A stretch of DNA of 64,000 nucleotides from Centrapalus pauciflorus (Eukaryota > Streptophyta > Magnoliopsida > Asterales > Asteraceae): positions 1 through 64,000 of the forward strand of contig JAANYP010003842.1 of the NCBI GenBank assembly GCA_020465985.1, given 5' to 3'. The notes under the pieces were generated by a model. It was not told the DNA's origin. It saw only the letters and a list, made by a program, of their open reading frames with translations, and did not search any database. Shown here piece by piece: positions 22,786 through 33,788 of this stretch (position 1 is the stretch's first letter; the number at the start of each line of letters is the position of its first letter). The position numbers and the translations under genes were made by a program.

Positions 22786-24002
22786 TGTACTTAGAAAATA
22801 GAAAACAGAAAACATAAACAAATTAATTACTGTTCTATAAATGTAGATACCAGTTTTTTTTCACATATTCGTATCCACCTCGTCCCATAGTATGCGGATA
22901 AACAGACATGGTGCGCGCCTCTTTAGATGCGTCTGACTTTTTCTTAATTTCAGAACAAAATGATACTTAATTAACGTTTGCAAACACAATATATAATATG
23001 AAAGATATATGTATGAAATTAATTATAATATAACCAAAACCTGGTAAGCTTCCGTGCTCGTATACTGTACGAAATCAACCCATTCATTGTGCTTGACAAT
23101 TGCACTATACTTGGGTGGGACTTGATTTAGTTTTGAAGGCGTATCTTTGTTGGGCAGTATGTATTTTTTTCCTCAATTTCCATCTGAAGTTCCTTAGATG
23201 TGCACCAAGATGATTCATTACGAACTTTATGTATGTCTCATCAACATTAAAATATCACTGCAAACAACAAATTAAATACACAAATCTGATTAACAACAAT
23301 CTTGTTTAATTTTTGAACATTAAGAAATTAAACATATATAATTTGTTAAAACTAACTGTTATTTCATCCCATAGCTTAGCTCTTGCTTCTGAATCGACCT
23401 TCTTCCATATAAGAATCTTCAAGCCTATGTGCTCACGAACCATGTCTCTTAAAAAACTTGCAAATACTGTTCTGTGATCTCCTGTTAGCCTATCCATTGT
23501 ATCAAACGTTACCTTGAGGTCTAGTGCACCGGGTATGCTGTACCGGTTGCGAAACTTAGATAACCTTGTTATGCCCCTAGGCGGAACTACTATTTTGATT
23601 GGATTTGCATTGATTGCAACATCATCCATCTTTCGTTGTTCATCATAATCATCGTACTCCTGTGATTCATATCCATCATGATCATCTGGCTCGCCATTAT
23701 TTTGAATAACAAGTTGATTGTTCATGGTTTCAGTATCCATGATCCTTTAAGTTCTTTTGGAGAGAGTTGAAAAAGATTCAAAATTAAGAAGATTCGGCAA
23801 AAACGTGTATAAGCAGATTAATGATTGTGTTTGTAGGCAATAACTGTAATTATCGAAGTTTAAGGAATGTAAAACGACAAGACTAATTTAAAATTTTTGC
23901 ATAAATTTTGGCTCCATTTATTAAATATTTCGGTCCAAAATTAATATTTCGGTCCAAAATTAATATTAAAAATATCAGAAATATTTTATGAAAAAATTCA
24001 AA

Positions 24003-24110
24003 AAGGCATGACTTAGCTATGTGGTAAAGTTGGTGGATGATGTTAGTGTTGGGTTGGTCACGTGTTCGAGTCTAACATATATGTAACTTCTTTGCCTTTT
24101 TTATCTTGTA
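24003..24110 (+). mobile_element. Possible tRNA-derived SINE fragment
   Basis: Contains an A-box-like TAGCTATGTGG (24014-24024, one mismatch to the consensus) and a perfect B-box GTTCGAGTC (24064-24072) about 50 bases apart, in the order of a pol III promoter, followed by a T-rich stretch. The cloverleaf does not close, so it is not a functional tRNA gene. Spacing is somewhat long and I found no clear target duplication. Confidence 0.33.
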
Positions 24111-24740
24111 AGTGATAATGATATAAATTATATATTATATTTTGAACGACTAGAATATCATTAACAACTAAATTATATAAGCTAAATAACTTAAATACCT
24201 GTAATCTGGGTATAGTTTAAGGACCATTTTTTGCAATTTACTCTAATTGGAATTCAAACCAACAAAAATGATAAACCAACATTTGTACATAAACCTAAAC
24301 ATATGTTGTATTATAAATCAAAACGTAGTTTATAAAATAATTACATGATTAATTTGAACCTAATTTTTATTATTCATGGAATGGAATGGAAATGAAATGA
24401 TTATATATAACCTAAGTTCACTAAATAATTACTTGATTAATTTTAACCAAAGTTCTATTAATTCAGTAGAGTTAAATTGAGAAATTCTGTTTTTGCAAAC
24501 CTCGAACGATTAGTTCAATTTCTCAAGTTGTTAGTGCATTTTCTCTAGCTGTTAAGTAATATATATTTTGTAAGTGATAATGATATACATTATATATTAT
24601 ATTTTGAACGGCTAGAATATCATTAACAATCAAAATTATATAAGCTAAATAACTTACCTAGGTGGAATTCAAACCAACAAAAATGATAAACCAACATTTG
24701 TACATAAACGTAAACATATATTGTATTATAAATCAAAACA
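24107..24740 (+). repeat. Duplicated AT-rich block (two copies)
   Basis: The segment 24107-24197 (TTGTAAGTGATAATGATATA onward, with TTTTGAACGACTAGAATATC) recurs at 24571-24662, and 24245-24325 (GGAATTCAAACCAACAAAAA) recurs at 24663-24740. In the second copy the two parts are adjacent; in the first about 45 bases lie between them. It is non-coding. Confidence 0.85.
24361..24545 (+). repeat. Copy of the 43.3-44.3 kb minisatellite with CTGTTAGT block
   Basis: About 1.5 units of the repeat seen at 43330-44289 (ATTATTCATGGAATGGAATG, AATTACTTGATTAATTTTAA), then GTTTTTGCAA and a run of CTCAAG(C/T)TGTTAGTGCATTTT-type units. The final 100-odd bases match 44035-44160 closely, in the same orientation. 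Confidence 0.85.
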
Positions 24741-24870
24741 TGCTTTAAGTAATTACATAATTGTATCAAACCATACATTCGCATCCCAAGTTTGTATAAA
24801 ATTGTGGTAACAAGCATCCCAAATACAAACATTACAATTAAAAATGTATACATTTACAAAAAGAAACCCT

Positions 24871-25290
24871 CTAATTAATGCATCGTCTTGCTAGATGTGT
24901 TGTTGACAAGAACGACTCAAACGGTTGAAATGCCTCGGTAGAAGCCTCATGCGATTCTGCATCAGCAACCGACGTACTTTGGCAGCCGTTTCGGTCACTG
25001 ACTGTGTACGCGTTGATGAGTTTCAGAAGGATCATTCAACAGCCTCCTAACGTCGTGTACGCTCTGTCCTCATTCTGCCATTAGCAGCATTCCTAGGAGA
25101 AAGTTAGCATTAAGTGATCCGGAATGTGCTGCCCTTTACAGCTTCTCCTTTCCTTCCGTCTCCAAACCCGCATAAAATATATTTAACTATTGATCAAGAC
25201 AATACAGAAACATAAATATGTATTTCATGTTTAGGCAAAAAAAAAAAAAAAACAATAGAAAGCATGGCAAATAAAGTGTACCAATCCATC
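24871..25290 (-). pseudogene. F-box-like gene, 3' part of the disrupted gene
   Basis: Continuation of the gene whose 5' part is at 33789-34268; removing Gypsy-1 and one GTTAA copy rejoins them. On the minus strand one frame reads GLETEGKEKL, a stop, RAAHSGSLNANFLLGMLLMAE, a stop, then QSVHDVRRLLNDPSETHQRV. The pattern GLE..LKRAA..G...A.F.LG resembles the Sel1/TPR-like part of plant F-box proteins of the At2g35280 type. A shifted frame then stays open (SVSDRNGCQSTSVADAESHE) to TAG at 24871-24873. TAA and TGA each interrupt the repeat part, so it was probably decayed before or after the insertion. Exon limits are uncertain. Confidence 0.55.
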
Positions 25291-25295
25291 GTTAA

Positions 25296-27089
25296 TGTAA
25301 CATCCGTCATTTCGACCTGGTACGTGGATTTATTTTAGTGGATAAATAATTTATTAATATTGGGTTGGTCCAATTATATCCCGTTTCGTGGATTGATACG
25401 TGTCGGGATTGGGGCTTGCGTGTCACCGGGTTATAATTTTAATGAACGGATTATATTTTTGGGATCGTGGGATTAAATGGGTTAAATGGGCATTAATAGT
25501 GAAAATGTGATATCGGGTTCGGGTTATTGGGTTCGGGACTGATTGAGATAGAGACGTATATATGTGCCTAGCCTCTTTTCTCCCTTATCCATTTGTGTGA
25601 AACCCTTAAAGGTGTTGTGTGTGTTTTGTGTGATTCCTCCAGCAGCAGAATTCATCTCCAAGCATTAGATTTTGATTGAGAATCCTTGGAATAATCATCA
25701 CCATCCTCTTCATCCTTGTGTTTGGAGCTCAACAAGGTAAGAGTTTTGATTTGAGTCTCCAAAATTTGTGATATGTGTTATGAGATGATGCAAATTGAGT
25801 CCCAAATCTGTAGAGGTTCTTGTGTGGTGTAATTATGGTTGCTGAATTCGTGTATGTGAGGAGTGGTATACCCCTGGGCAAAGCTGAAAATCGCAGGGCA
25901 TCTATGGAGTTTTCGCGGGGTCGCGGCGCGACCACCAGGGTCCCCGCGGCGCGACCATTAACCTGTTGGAGAAATCCGAGTTTAGCCTTGTGAAATGGGG
26001 TTGGGACGTATTAGTGTCGGGTTTCCTTCGGGATTGCTCGGGCTGTGTTTTGTTGGGGTTGGGGTCTTGTTTGGGATTGCCTTGAGTCGGGTTTGAGTCG
26101 AGTTTCGGTTTCGTGGGACTATCGGGTTTGAATTGAGTCCGAATTGTTGTAATCATGTGATATGTGTTAATTGGGAATTGCGATTGATTGTTGGGCTATC
26201 CGTGTGATTACAGGGACTAGTGGATCTCGAGCAGGGTTCGAACAGGGAGGCCAAACTTCGGGGAACCAATCAGGTGAGTACTCGAGACTTTTCTAAACGC
26301 GCGCCGTCTTTACGATTTTAGCTGTGTTGCTATCTTGTGCGTGTTATATCTATGTGAGACAGGGACGTGAACCTCAGGTATACTCTAATCCTTATACGTG
26401 TTATGTATGAGATGTGAGATCGATCCAGGGGTCCGCGATGAGTTCCATACGGACTATAAGTCGCGAAGGGGAATCCCGCGGGTTGACTGTCCCTTACAGT
26501 CCTTGGGGCGTATATATACGGCAGGGCCTGTAGCCGGGTAGCTTCCATGCTACAGGGTATTACCGACCATTGCTGTGTGCGATGTGTCTACCGGGGAGGG
26601 GTCCCCACAGGGCTATGTGTACTCCGATCTCATACTTGTGCCTATATACCTGAGATGTGTGTTGGGTTATCGGAAAGGGACAGGGACAGGGATTGCGTGT
26701 TATGTGCTTATGTGCAGTGTCAACCCTCGCGTGCTCACGGGCTTTATAGCTCATGTATTCGAGTCTAACATGTTCAGGGAATCAGAAAGGACCTCAGCCG
26801 CAGCCGAGATAGATTCGAGGTTAATTGAAGATCTGTAAAAGTGCTGTGTTTTGTATAGAACTTGTGTAATAGTTGTTTTGGGGATCAATGTATCTAGTGA
26901 CCGGGATTCTTATGTATTGTTAATCCGGGATTATGAATGTATTGTGTTTACCCTTATGTATGAAGTTTAAAGTTTTAATTAGTCGTAATCTGCATTATCC
27001 TATGACACGTGTGTTATTGATCCGTTGCGTTATTGCCACTTATGATATTATGTTGACGTGGCATTTCCGGGATTGGGAGGGGTGTTACA
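25296..27089 (+). repeat. Gypsy-1 5' LTR (1794 bp)
   Basis: Starts TGTAACATCCGTC and ends GGGGTGTTACA. It is much more GC-rich than the flanks, and the second half (26200-26850) contains short open frames on both strands that are LTR sequence, not genes. A GC-rich hairpin is listed separately. Confidence 0.95.
25914..25956. other. GC-rich nested hairpin in the Gypsy-1 LTR
   Basis: CGCGGGG (25914-25920) pairs with CCCCGCG (25942-25948), and GGTCGC/GCGACC form an inner inverted repeat. GCGGCGCGACC occurs twice. The identical 43-base block is at 32607-32649 in the 3' LTR. It is dense in CpG within AT-rich surroundings. Confidence 0.8.
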
Positions 27090-27092
27090 GCA

Positions 27093-27104
27093 TGGTATCA
27101 GAGC
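27093..27104 (+). promoter_or_regulatory. Gypsy-1 primer-binding site (tRNA-iMet)
   Basis: TGGTATCAGAGC begins four bases after the 5' LTR. Confidence 0.92.
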
Positions 27105-27272
27105 TTGTGGTTTGAAGCATGAGTATCATTAGTGGATGCTTAACTTAGACCTTGTTCCGGTCCATGGGGGATCGTTTGCGATTATATATAGTGGATTAAC
27201 CGACCTGGCTTAGTGTATAATGCTGGGTGATTTATCCTTTGTGCTTAATCGTTTTGCTTTGTGCAGATTATC

Positions 27273-28578
27273 ATGGCAAATCAGGGAGAGGGTTCGGATG
27301 CGGGTAAGCCGCCCAGTGACGAATATATTCGGAAATCAGAGCTGCTAGATGTTCTTACCGAGTTTTACAGGAAACAGAAAGAGCAAGAGCGTGAGCAGGG
27401 TCAGAGTTTGGGACCAGTTGTTCAGCGTGCCGAGACTGAGTCTAGAGGTGGTGGGTCATCATCTTCTCAGCGGGGCGGGTCCTTCAAGGATTTTATGACA
27501 GGAGCTCCGCCGCAGTTTCGGGGTGACGGTGAGCCGGGGGCGGCCATCGCATGGGAGCGAGAGATTGAGGGCGCGTTCCGAGTGGCCCATGTCGATCCTA
27601 GAGATATGGTTGGGTACGCCGCATATCAGTTACGGGGCGGTGCTTTGCAGTGGTGGAAATCGATTGAGTCGTCGATGACAGAGTCTGCCGCCTATGCTAT
27701 GACTTGGGAGCAGTTCAGGGCTATGTTTGAGCTCCAGTATATTCTGAGGGACGAGAGACGAGAGACGAGAGATGGAGCGTCGGTTCCTCCATTTGCAGCA
27801 GGGTAATATGACGGTCCAGCAGTACGTCGACCGATTCAATGAGTACTCACAGTTCGCGCCTCAGCATGTTGATACGGAGAGCCGTAAGGCTGATGCTTTT
27901 ATTGATGGGCTTCGGTCCGATATTCGAGAGTTTGTAGGGCTACACGATACCCCGACATTTGCTAGAGCCCTCGAGATGGCCCGCATGAGGGAGCGGGAGA
28001 TCCTTAAGCAGAGAGAGCAGCCCTCTTCTCAGAGGCAGCGTACAGGGACTTCCGAGCAGCCGTCCAGTGTATGGAGATCTTCTGGGGACGCCCCCAGTGA
28101 CCAGCGTTCGGATCAGTGGCAGTTTTCAGGTCAGGGTTCTGGGCAGACTTCAGGGCAAGGGTCGGGTCAGTGACGTGATAGGGACCGGGGTCGAGACCGC
28201 AGATTGAGGCGTCAGGGTCAGGGCCAGAGTCAGGGATCTGGATCTCAGAGCCAGAGTAGTGTGGGACAGGGGTCCTAGGCGTTCGGCAGCCGTGTTGAGA
28301 GTTCGTATGGTGATTGGGAGTGCCCGAAATGTCACCGGCGCCATTCCGGACAGTGTTTATCTGAGCAGCCACGTTGTTTCCGGTGCGGCCAGCGGGGCCA
28401 CGCCGCTTCAGTTTGTACGGTTCCCGAGCCGCTATGTTTCAGATGTGGGAGACCGGGTCATCGTTTCAGGGATTGTCCAGAGCCAGGGCCAGCAGTTCAG
28501 GGAGCTAGCTCGAGTGGAGCCAGAACAGAGCCGTCGTCGTCCAGTCGCCGTGAGTCAGTTCCGAGGGGCCGCGGGCGA
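27273..28578 (+). pseudogene. gag: Gypsy-1 gag with three zinc-binding motifs
   Basis: Capsid/nucleocapsid polyprotein. I chose the ATG at 27273 (MANQGEGSDAGKP) because it follows the PBS leader. The capsid part contains FKDFMTGAPPQFRGDGEP, a retrotransposon gag core with ALQWWKSIE and WEQFRAMFE. At 27745-27775 a short tandem repetition (ACGAGAG units) shifts the frame, and gag continues as RRFLHLQQGNMTVQQYVDRF. Stops TGA at 28171 and TAG at 28276 interrupt the Gln/Gly/Ser-rich linker. The C-terminus has CPKCHRRHSGQC, CFRCGQRGHAASVC and CFRCGRPGHRFRDC (about 28330-28480), then joins protease in frame. Confidence 0.88.
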
Positions 28579-31500
28579 GTGTTTCAGGCGACCGCAGAGG
28601 AGGCACGGGATGCTACAGATGTTGTTTCGGGTACGTACATCCTTAACGGACTTCGAGCTCGTGTGTTATTTGATTCCGGGGCAGATCGCTCCTATGTATC
28701 TGTTATATTTTGTGCGTATTTTAGTATGTCTCCTTCTTCTTTATCTGTTCCGTTGGTTGTCGAGAGGGTCGATGGGAGTTCAATGTTAGTGAGTCGGGTT
28801 TATCGGGGCTGTGTGTTAGAGATAGATTCTCATCAGTTTGCGATCGATTTGCTGCCGATTGAGATCAGTAGCTTCGATGTGATTGTGGGTATGGACTGGT
28901 TGACTGCTAGACGGGCTGATATACTGTGTGCCAAGAAGATCATCCGTATACCCATTTCTGACAGTGAGAGTGTGATTGTGTATGGGGAGCGCCGTAAGGG
29001 AGATATTGGGATTGTATCTATGGCCAGGGCTCAGAGATATGTCTCTAAGGGGTGCGAGACCTTCCTAGCTTATGTAGTTGACGCGAGGAAGGAAAAGAAG
29101 ACCTTAGAGGATATTCCGGTGATTCGTGAGTTCCCTGAGGTATTTCCAGAGGAGTTGCCTGGGTTGCCGCCAGATCGCCAAGTAGAGTTTCGGATCGATC
29201 TTGTTCCTGGGGCGGTGCCGATAGCGAAGACGCCTTATAGGCTGGCACCGACAGAGATGCGAGAGCTGATGTCTCAGTTGCAGGAGCTTCTGGATCGTGG
29301 ATTTATCCGTCCGAGTTCATCGCCGTGGGGTGCGCCAGTACTTTTCGTGAAAAAGAAAGACGGTAGCATGCGGATGTGTATTGACTACAGGGAGTTGAAT
29401 AAATTGACCGTGAAGAATCGTTATCCGCTTCCACGTATCGATGACCTGTTCGATCAGCTCCAGGGTTCGAGTTACTTCTCCAAGATCGACTTGCGGTCTG
29501 GTTATCATTAGTTGAGGGTCAGGGACGAGGATGTGCCAAAGACAGCGTTTCGGACTCGTTATGGGCACTACGAGTTCCTTGTGATGCCTTTCGGATTGAC
29601 TAACGCACCCGCCGCTTTCATGGATTTAATGAATCGGGTGTGTAGAGCTATGTTGGATAGATTCGTGATTGTGTTCATCGATGACATCCTTATCTATTCG
29701 CAGACCGTCGAGGACCACGAGCAGCACCTCCGAGAGGTTTTATCTGTGTTGCGCAGGGAGAAATTGTATGCGAAGCTGTCCAAATGTGAATTTTGGCTTC
29801 GGGAAGTGCAGTTTTTGGGTCATGTGGTCAGTGCTGAGGGTATTAAAGTGGATCCAGCCAAGATAGAGGCAGTGATGAGTTGGGAGCCTCCGAGATCTGT
29901 GCCAGAGATTCGTAGTTTTCTGGGTCTCGCCGGGTATTATAGACGCTTCATTCAGGATTTCTCGAGGATTGCCTTGCCGTTGACGAGATTGACACGGCAG
30001 TCCGTTCTGTTCGAGTGGTCCGAGGATCAGGAGCGTGCGTTACGAGAATTGAAGACCCGGTTGTGTCAGGCTCCAGTGTTGGCCTTGCCGGAGGGTACCG
30101 ATGATTTTGTGGTGTACTGTGATGCTTCGGGATCAGGGTTGGGCTGTGTTTTGATGCAGCGGGGGAAGGTGATCGCCTATGCTTCGCGCCAGCTGAAGAC
30201 TTATAAGGAGAACCATACCGTGCACGATTTAGAGCTAGACGCTATTGTGTTCGCGTTAAAGATTTGGCGCCATTATCTGTATGGGTCTCGGTTCATCGTG
30301 TATACCGACCATAAGAGTCTTCAGTATCTGTTCAACCAGAAAGATTTGAATATGCGACAACGCCGTAGCCTTGAGTTGCTTAAGGACTACGATTGCGAGA
30401 TTCAGTACCACCCGGGCCGGGCTAATGTGGTAGCTGACGCGCTGAGCCGTAGGGCATGCGGCCAGACTATGAAATCCAGGGCTTCGAGGCTTGAGATCAC
30501 CTCGACATTGATCGATAGTCTGAGATTAGCGCAGCAGGAGGGCCTGCGGGGTGATAATGTGAAGCGTGAGCGTCTGACCGGGCAGCTTGAGTCATTGATC
30601 AGGGACGATCGTGGGTTGTTTGTGTTCCACGATAGGGTTTGGGTCCCGAGGGTTGGGAATTTGCGACAGTTGATTCTTGATGAGTCGCATCGGTCGAGGC
30701 TATCTGTGCATCCGGGGAGTACTAAGATGTATCGTGATCTCCGTGACTTTTACTGGTGGCCGGGAATGAAAAGGGATGTGGGCCGATATGTCGAGCAGTG
30801 TATGACGTGTCTGAGGGTCAAAGCCGAGCATCAGAAGCCGCACGGGCATCTACAGCCGTTGGAAATCCCCGAGTGGAAGTGGTATCACATCACGATGGAT
30901 TTCATTGTGAGACTTCCACGCACGGTCCGCGGGAACGATATGATCTGGGTTATAGTGGATCGACTAACGAAGAGTGCACACTTCTTAGCCGTTCGGGGTA
31001 CTATCACCATGGATCAGTTAGCGAGACTGTATATCAACGAGGTGGTATCGCGGCATGGGATTCCGATGTCGATTACTTCGGATAGGGATACGCGGTTCAC
31101 TTCTCGTTTCTGGCAGAGTTTCCAGCGGGAATTGGGCACTAGGGTTCAGTTGAGTACGGCGTATAGACCGCAGACTGACGGGCAGACCGAGCGCACCAAT
31201 CAGACCCTCGAGGATATGTTGCGGGCGTGTGCTATCGATTTTAGCGGCAATTGGGATGTGCATTTACCGTTGGTCGAGTTCGCGTATAATAACAGCTATC
31301 ACGCCACGATTAAAATGGCTCCATTTGAGGCACTATATGGGCGCAAGTTCCTGACCCCAGTGTGTTGGGGCGAGGTCGGTGAGCGACCTATTAGCGGGCC
31401 GGAGTTATTGCAAGAGACTAGTGATAAAGTGGCCGTGATTCGGGAGCATATGAGGGTCGCCCAGAGCCGTCAGAAGAGTTATGCCGATCGCCGTCTGAAG

Positions 31501-31944
31501 GAGCTAGAGTTCGGTGTCGGGGACCGCGTGTTGCTTAAGGTGTCGCCGTGGAAAGGGGTCATCCGGTTCAGACATCGTGGGAAGCTGAGTCCGCGGTATA
31601 TCGGGCCGTTCGAGATCGTTGAGAGAGTCCGGGATCAGGCCTATCGACTGTGATTGCCTTCGGAGTTGGCTGGTGTGCACGATACGTTTCATGTGAGTCA
31701 TCTCCGGAAGTGTCTGGCTACAGATGACCAGTATGTGCCCTTATCCGAGATTACAGTCGACGATCAGCTGCGATATGTGGAGCAGCCCGAGGCCGTGACC
31801 GACCGAAAGATCAAGAAGTTGAGGAATAAAGAGATTGCCTTGGTACTCGTTCAGTGGAGACACCATAAGGGTACCAACGCTACCTGGGTTCCCGAATTGG
31901 AGATGCGATCGAGATATCCTCACCTGTTCCAGAGTTCGAGTTAG
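28579..31944 (+). pseudogene. pol: Gypsy-1 pol: PR-RT-RH-INT-chromodomain
   Basis: Polyprotein in one frame with two stops. Protease has VLFDSGADRSYVS (about 28660). RT has MRMCIDYRELN, then KIDLRSGYH, TAG at 29509 (Gln expected), and the catalytic FIDDILIYS (Asp pair at 29680-29685, intact). RNase H has VVYCDASGSGLG, TVHDLELDAIVFAL and VYTDHKSLQY. Integrase has an HHCC region (VHPGSTKMYRDL, CMTCLRVKAEH) and a DDE core (HITMDFIVRLP, SDRDTRFTSRFW, QTDGQTERTNQT). TGA at 31651 follows QAYRL. The chromodomain (about 31770-31930: LRYVEQPEAVTD, LVQWRHHKGTNATW) ends at TAG 31942. All catalytic residues look conserved. Confidence 0.93.
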
Positions 31945-31962
31945 ATTCCGGGACGGAATCGT

Positions 31963-31979
31963 TTTAAGAGGGGAGGATT
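31963..31979 (+). promoter_or_regulatory. Gypsy-1 polypurine tract
   Basis: TTTAAGAGGGGAGGATT abuts the 3' LTR start at 31980. Confidence 0.85.
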
Positions 31980-33783
31980 TGTAACATCCGTCATTTCGAC
32001 CTGGTACGTGGATTTATTTTAGTGGATAAATAATTTATTAATATTGGGTTGGTCCAATTATATCCCGTTTCGTGGATTGATACGTGTCGGGATTGGGGCT
32101 TGCGTGTCACCGGGTTATAATTTTAATGAACGGATTATATTTCTGGGATCGTGGGATTAAATGGGTTAAATGGGCATTAATAGTGAAAATGTGATATCGG
32201 GTTCGGGTTATTGGGTTCGGGACTGATTGAGATAGAGACGTATATATGTGCCTAGCCTCTTTTCTCCCTTATCCATTTGTGTGAAACCCTTAAAGGTGTT
32301 GTGTGTGTTTTGTGTGATTCCTCCAGCAGCAGAATTCATCTCCAAGCATTAGATTTTGATTGAGAATCCTTGGAATAATCATCACCATCCTCTTCATCCT
32401 TGTATTTGGAGCACAACAAGGTAAGAGTTTTGATTTGAGTCTCCAAAATTTGTGATATGTGTTATGAGATGATGCGAATTGAGTCCCAAATCTGTAGAGG
32501 TTCTTGTGTGGTGTAATTATGTGTTTATAGGTTGCTGAATTCGTGTATGTGAGGAGTGGTATACCCCTGGGCAAAGCTGAAAATCGCAGGGCATCTATGG
32601 AGTTTTCGCGGGGTCGCGGCGCGACCACCAGGGTCCCCGCGGCGCGACCATTAACCTGTTGGAGAAATCCGAGTTTAGCCTTGTGAAATGGGTTTGGGAC
32701 GTATTAGTGTCGGGTTTCCTTCGGGATTGCTCGGGCTGTGTTTTGTTGGGGTTGGGGTCTTGTTTGGGATTGCCTTGAGTCGGGTTTGAGTCGAGTTTCG
32801 GTTTCGTGGGACTATCGGGTTTGAATTGAGTCCGAATTGTTGTAATCATGTGATATGTGTTAATTGGGAATTGCGATTGATTGTTGGGCTATCCGTGTGA
32901 TTACAGGGACTAGTGGATCTCGAGCAGGGTTCGAACAGGGAGGCCAAACTTCGGGGAACCAATCAGGTGAGTACTCGAGACTTTTCTAAACGCGCGCCGT
33001 CTTTACGATATTAGCTGTGTTGCTATCTTGTGCGTGTTATATCTATGTGAGACAGGGACGTGAACCTCAGGTATACTCTAATCCTTATACGTGTTATGTA
33101 TGAGATGTGAGATCGATCCAGGGGTCCGCGATGAGTTCCATACGGACTATAAGTCGCGAAGGGGAATCGCGCGGGTTGACTGTCCCTTGCAGTCCTTGGG
33201 GCGTATATATACGGCAGGGCCTGTAGCCGGGTAGCTTCTGTGCTACAGGGTATTACCGACCATTGCTGTGTGCGATGTGTCTACCGGGGAGGGGTCCCCA
33301 CAGGGCTATGTGTACTCCGATCTCATACTTGTGCCTATATACCTGAGATGTGTGTTGGGTTATCGGGACAGGGACAGGGATAGGGATTGCGTGTTATGTG
33401 CTTATGTGCAGTGTCAACCCTCGCGTGCTCACGGGCTTTATAGCTCATTTATTCGAGTCTAACATGTTCAGGGAATCAGAAAGGACCTCAGCCGCAGCCG
33501 AGATAGATTCGAGGTTAATTGAAGATCTGTAAAAGTGCTGTGTTTTGTATAGAACTTGTGTAATAGTTGTTTTGGGGATCAATGTATCTAGTGACCGGGA
33601 TTCTTATGTATTGTTAATCCGGGATTATGAATGTATTGTGTTTACCCTTATGTATGAAGTTTAAAGTTTTAATTAGCCGTAATCTGCATTATCCTACGAC
33701 ACGTGTGTTATAGATCCGTTGCGTTATTGCCACTTATGATATTATGTTGACGTGGCATTTCCGGGATTGGGAGGGGTGTTACA
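31980..33783 (+). repeat. Gypsy-1 3' LTR (1804 bp)
   Basis: Matches 25296-27089 with fewer than about 20 substitutions by eye and an extra stretch of about 10 bases near 32522. Confidence 0.95.
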
Positions 33784-33788
33784 GTTAA

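Larger units (their letters stand above)
20520..23740 (-). pseudogene. TNP1-like En/Spm (CACTA, Ptta family) gene, multi-exon, decayed
   Basis: Minus-strand exons encode the plant Ptta/En/Spm family (Pfam Transposase_24 type). Exon 1 (23740 to about 23360) has an acidic N-terminus, then IVVPPRGITRLSKFRNRYSI, VTFDTMDRLTGDH, FLRDMVREHIG and ARAKLWDEIT. Exon 2 (about 23258-23041) gives YFNVDETYIKF, HLRNFRWKLRKKY and HNEWVDFVQYTSTEAY. It opens with TGA and has a one-base shift in an A7 run (23164-23170 on plus). Exon 3 (about 22940-22850) gives SVYPHTMGRGGYEYV. Then follow a KEKQNKEGVF exon, one with TEVFGPENSGYARGVGSGVT, and a charged helical exon with a frameshift near 22225. C-terminal exons carry a DUF8039-like segment (HPDDCYKVSVDLS, KDAVGGFYAWPKD; 21075-20810) and a basic tail. 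The DDE transposase gene of CACTA elements is not in the window. Splice sites are inferred by eye. Confidence 0.75.
25296..33783 (+). mobile_element. Gypsy-1: Ty3/Gypsy chromovirus (Tekay-like)
   Basis: A complete element of 8,488 bp with TGTAACATCC...GTGTTACA LTRs, tRNA-iMet PBS, gag, PR-RT-RH-INT pol, chromodomain, PPT and the target duplication GTTAA (25291-25295 and 33784-33788). PR-RT-RH-INT order plus a C-terminal chromodomain defines chromoviruses; the RT sequence looks like the Tekay/Del clade. LTRs differ by about 1% by eye plus one indel of about 10 bases. Coding is interrupted by one frameshift and four stops. It is inserted in an exon of the minus-strand F-box remnant. Confidence 0.95.

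Noticed and set aside
24014..24072. A functional tRNA gene
   Set aside because: A- and B-box-like words exist but the acceptor and anticodon stems do not close.
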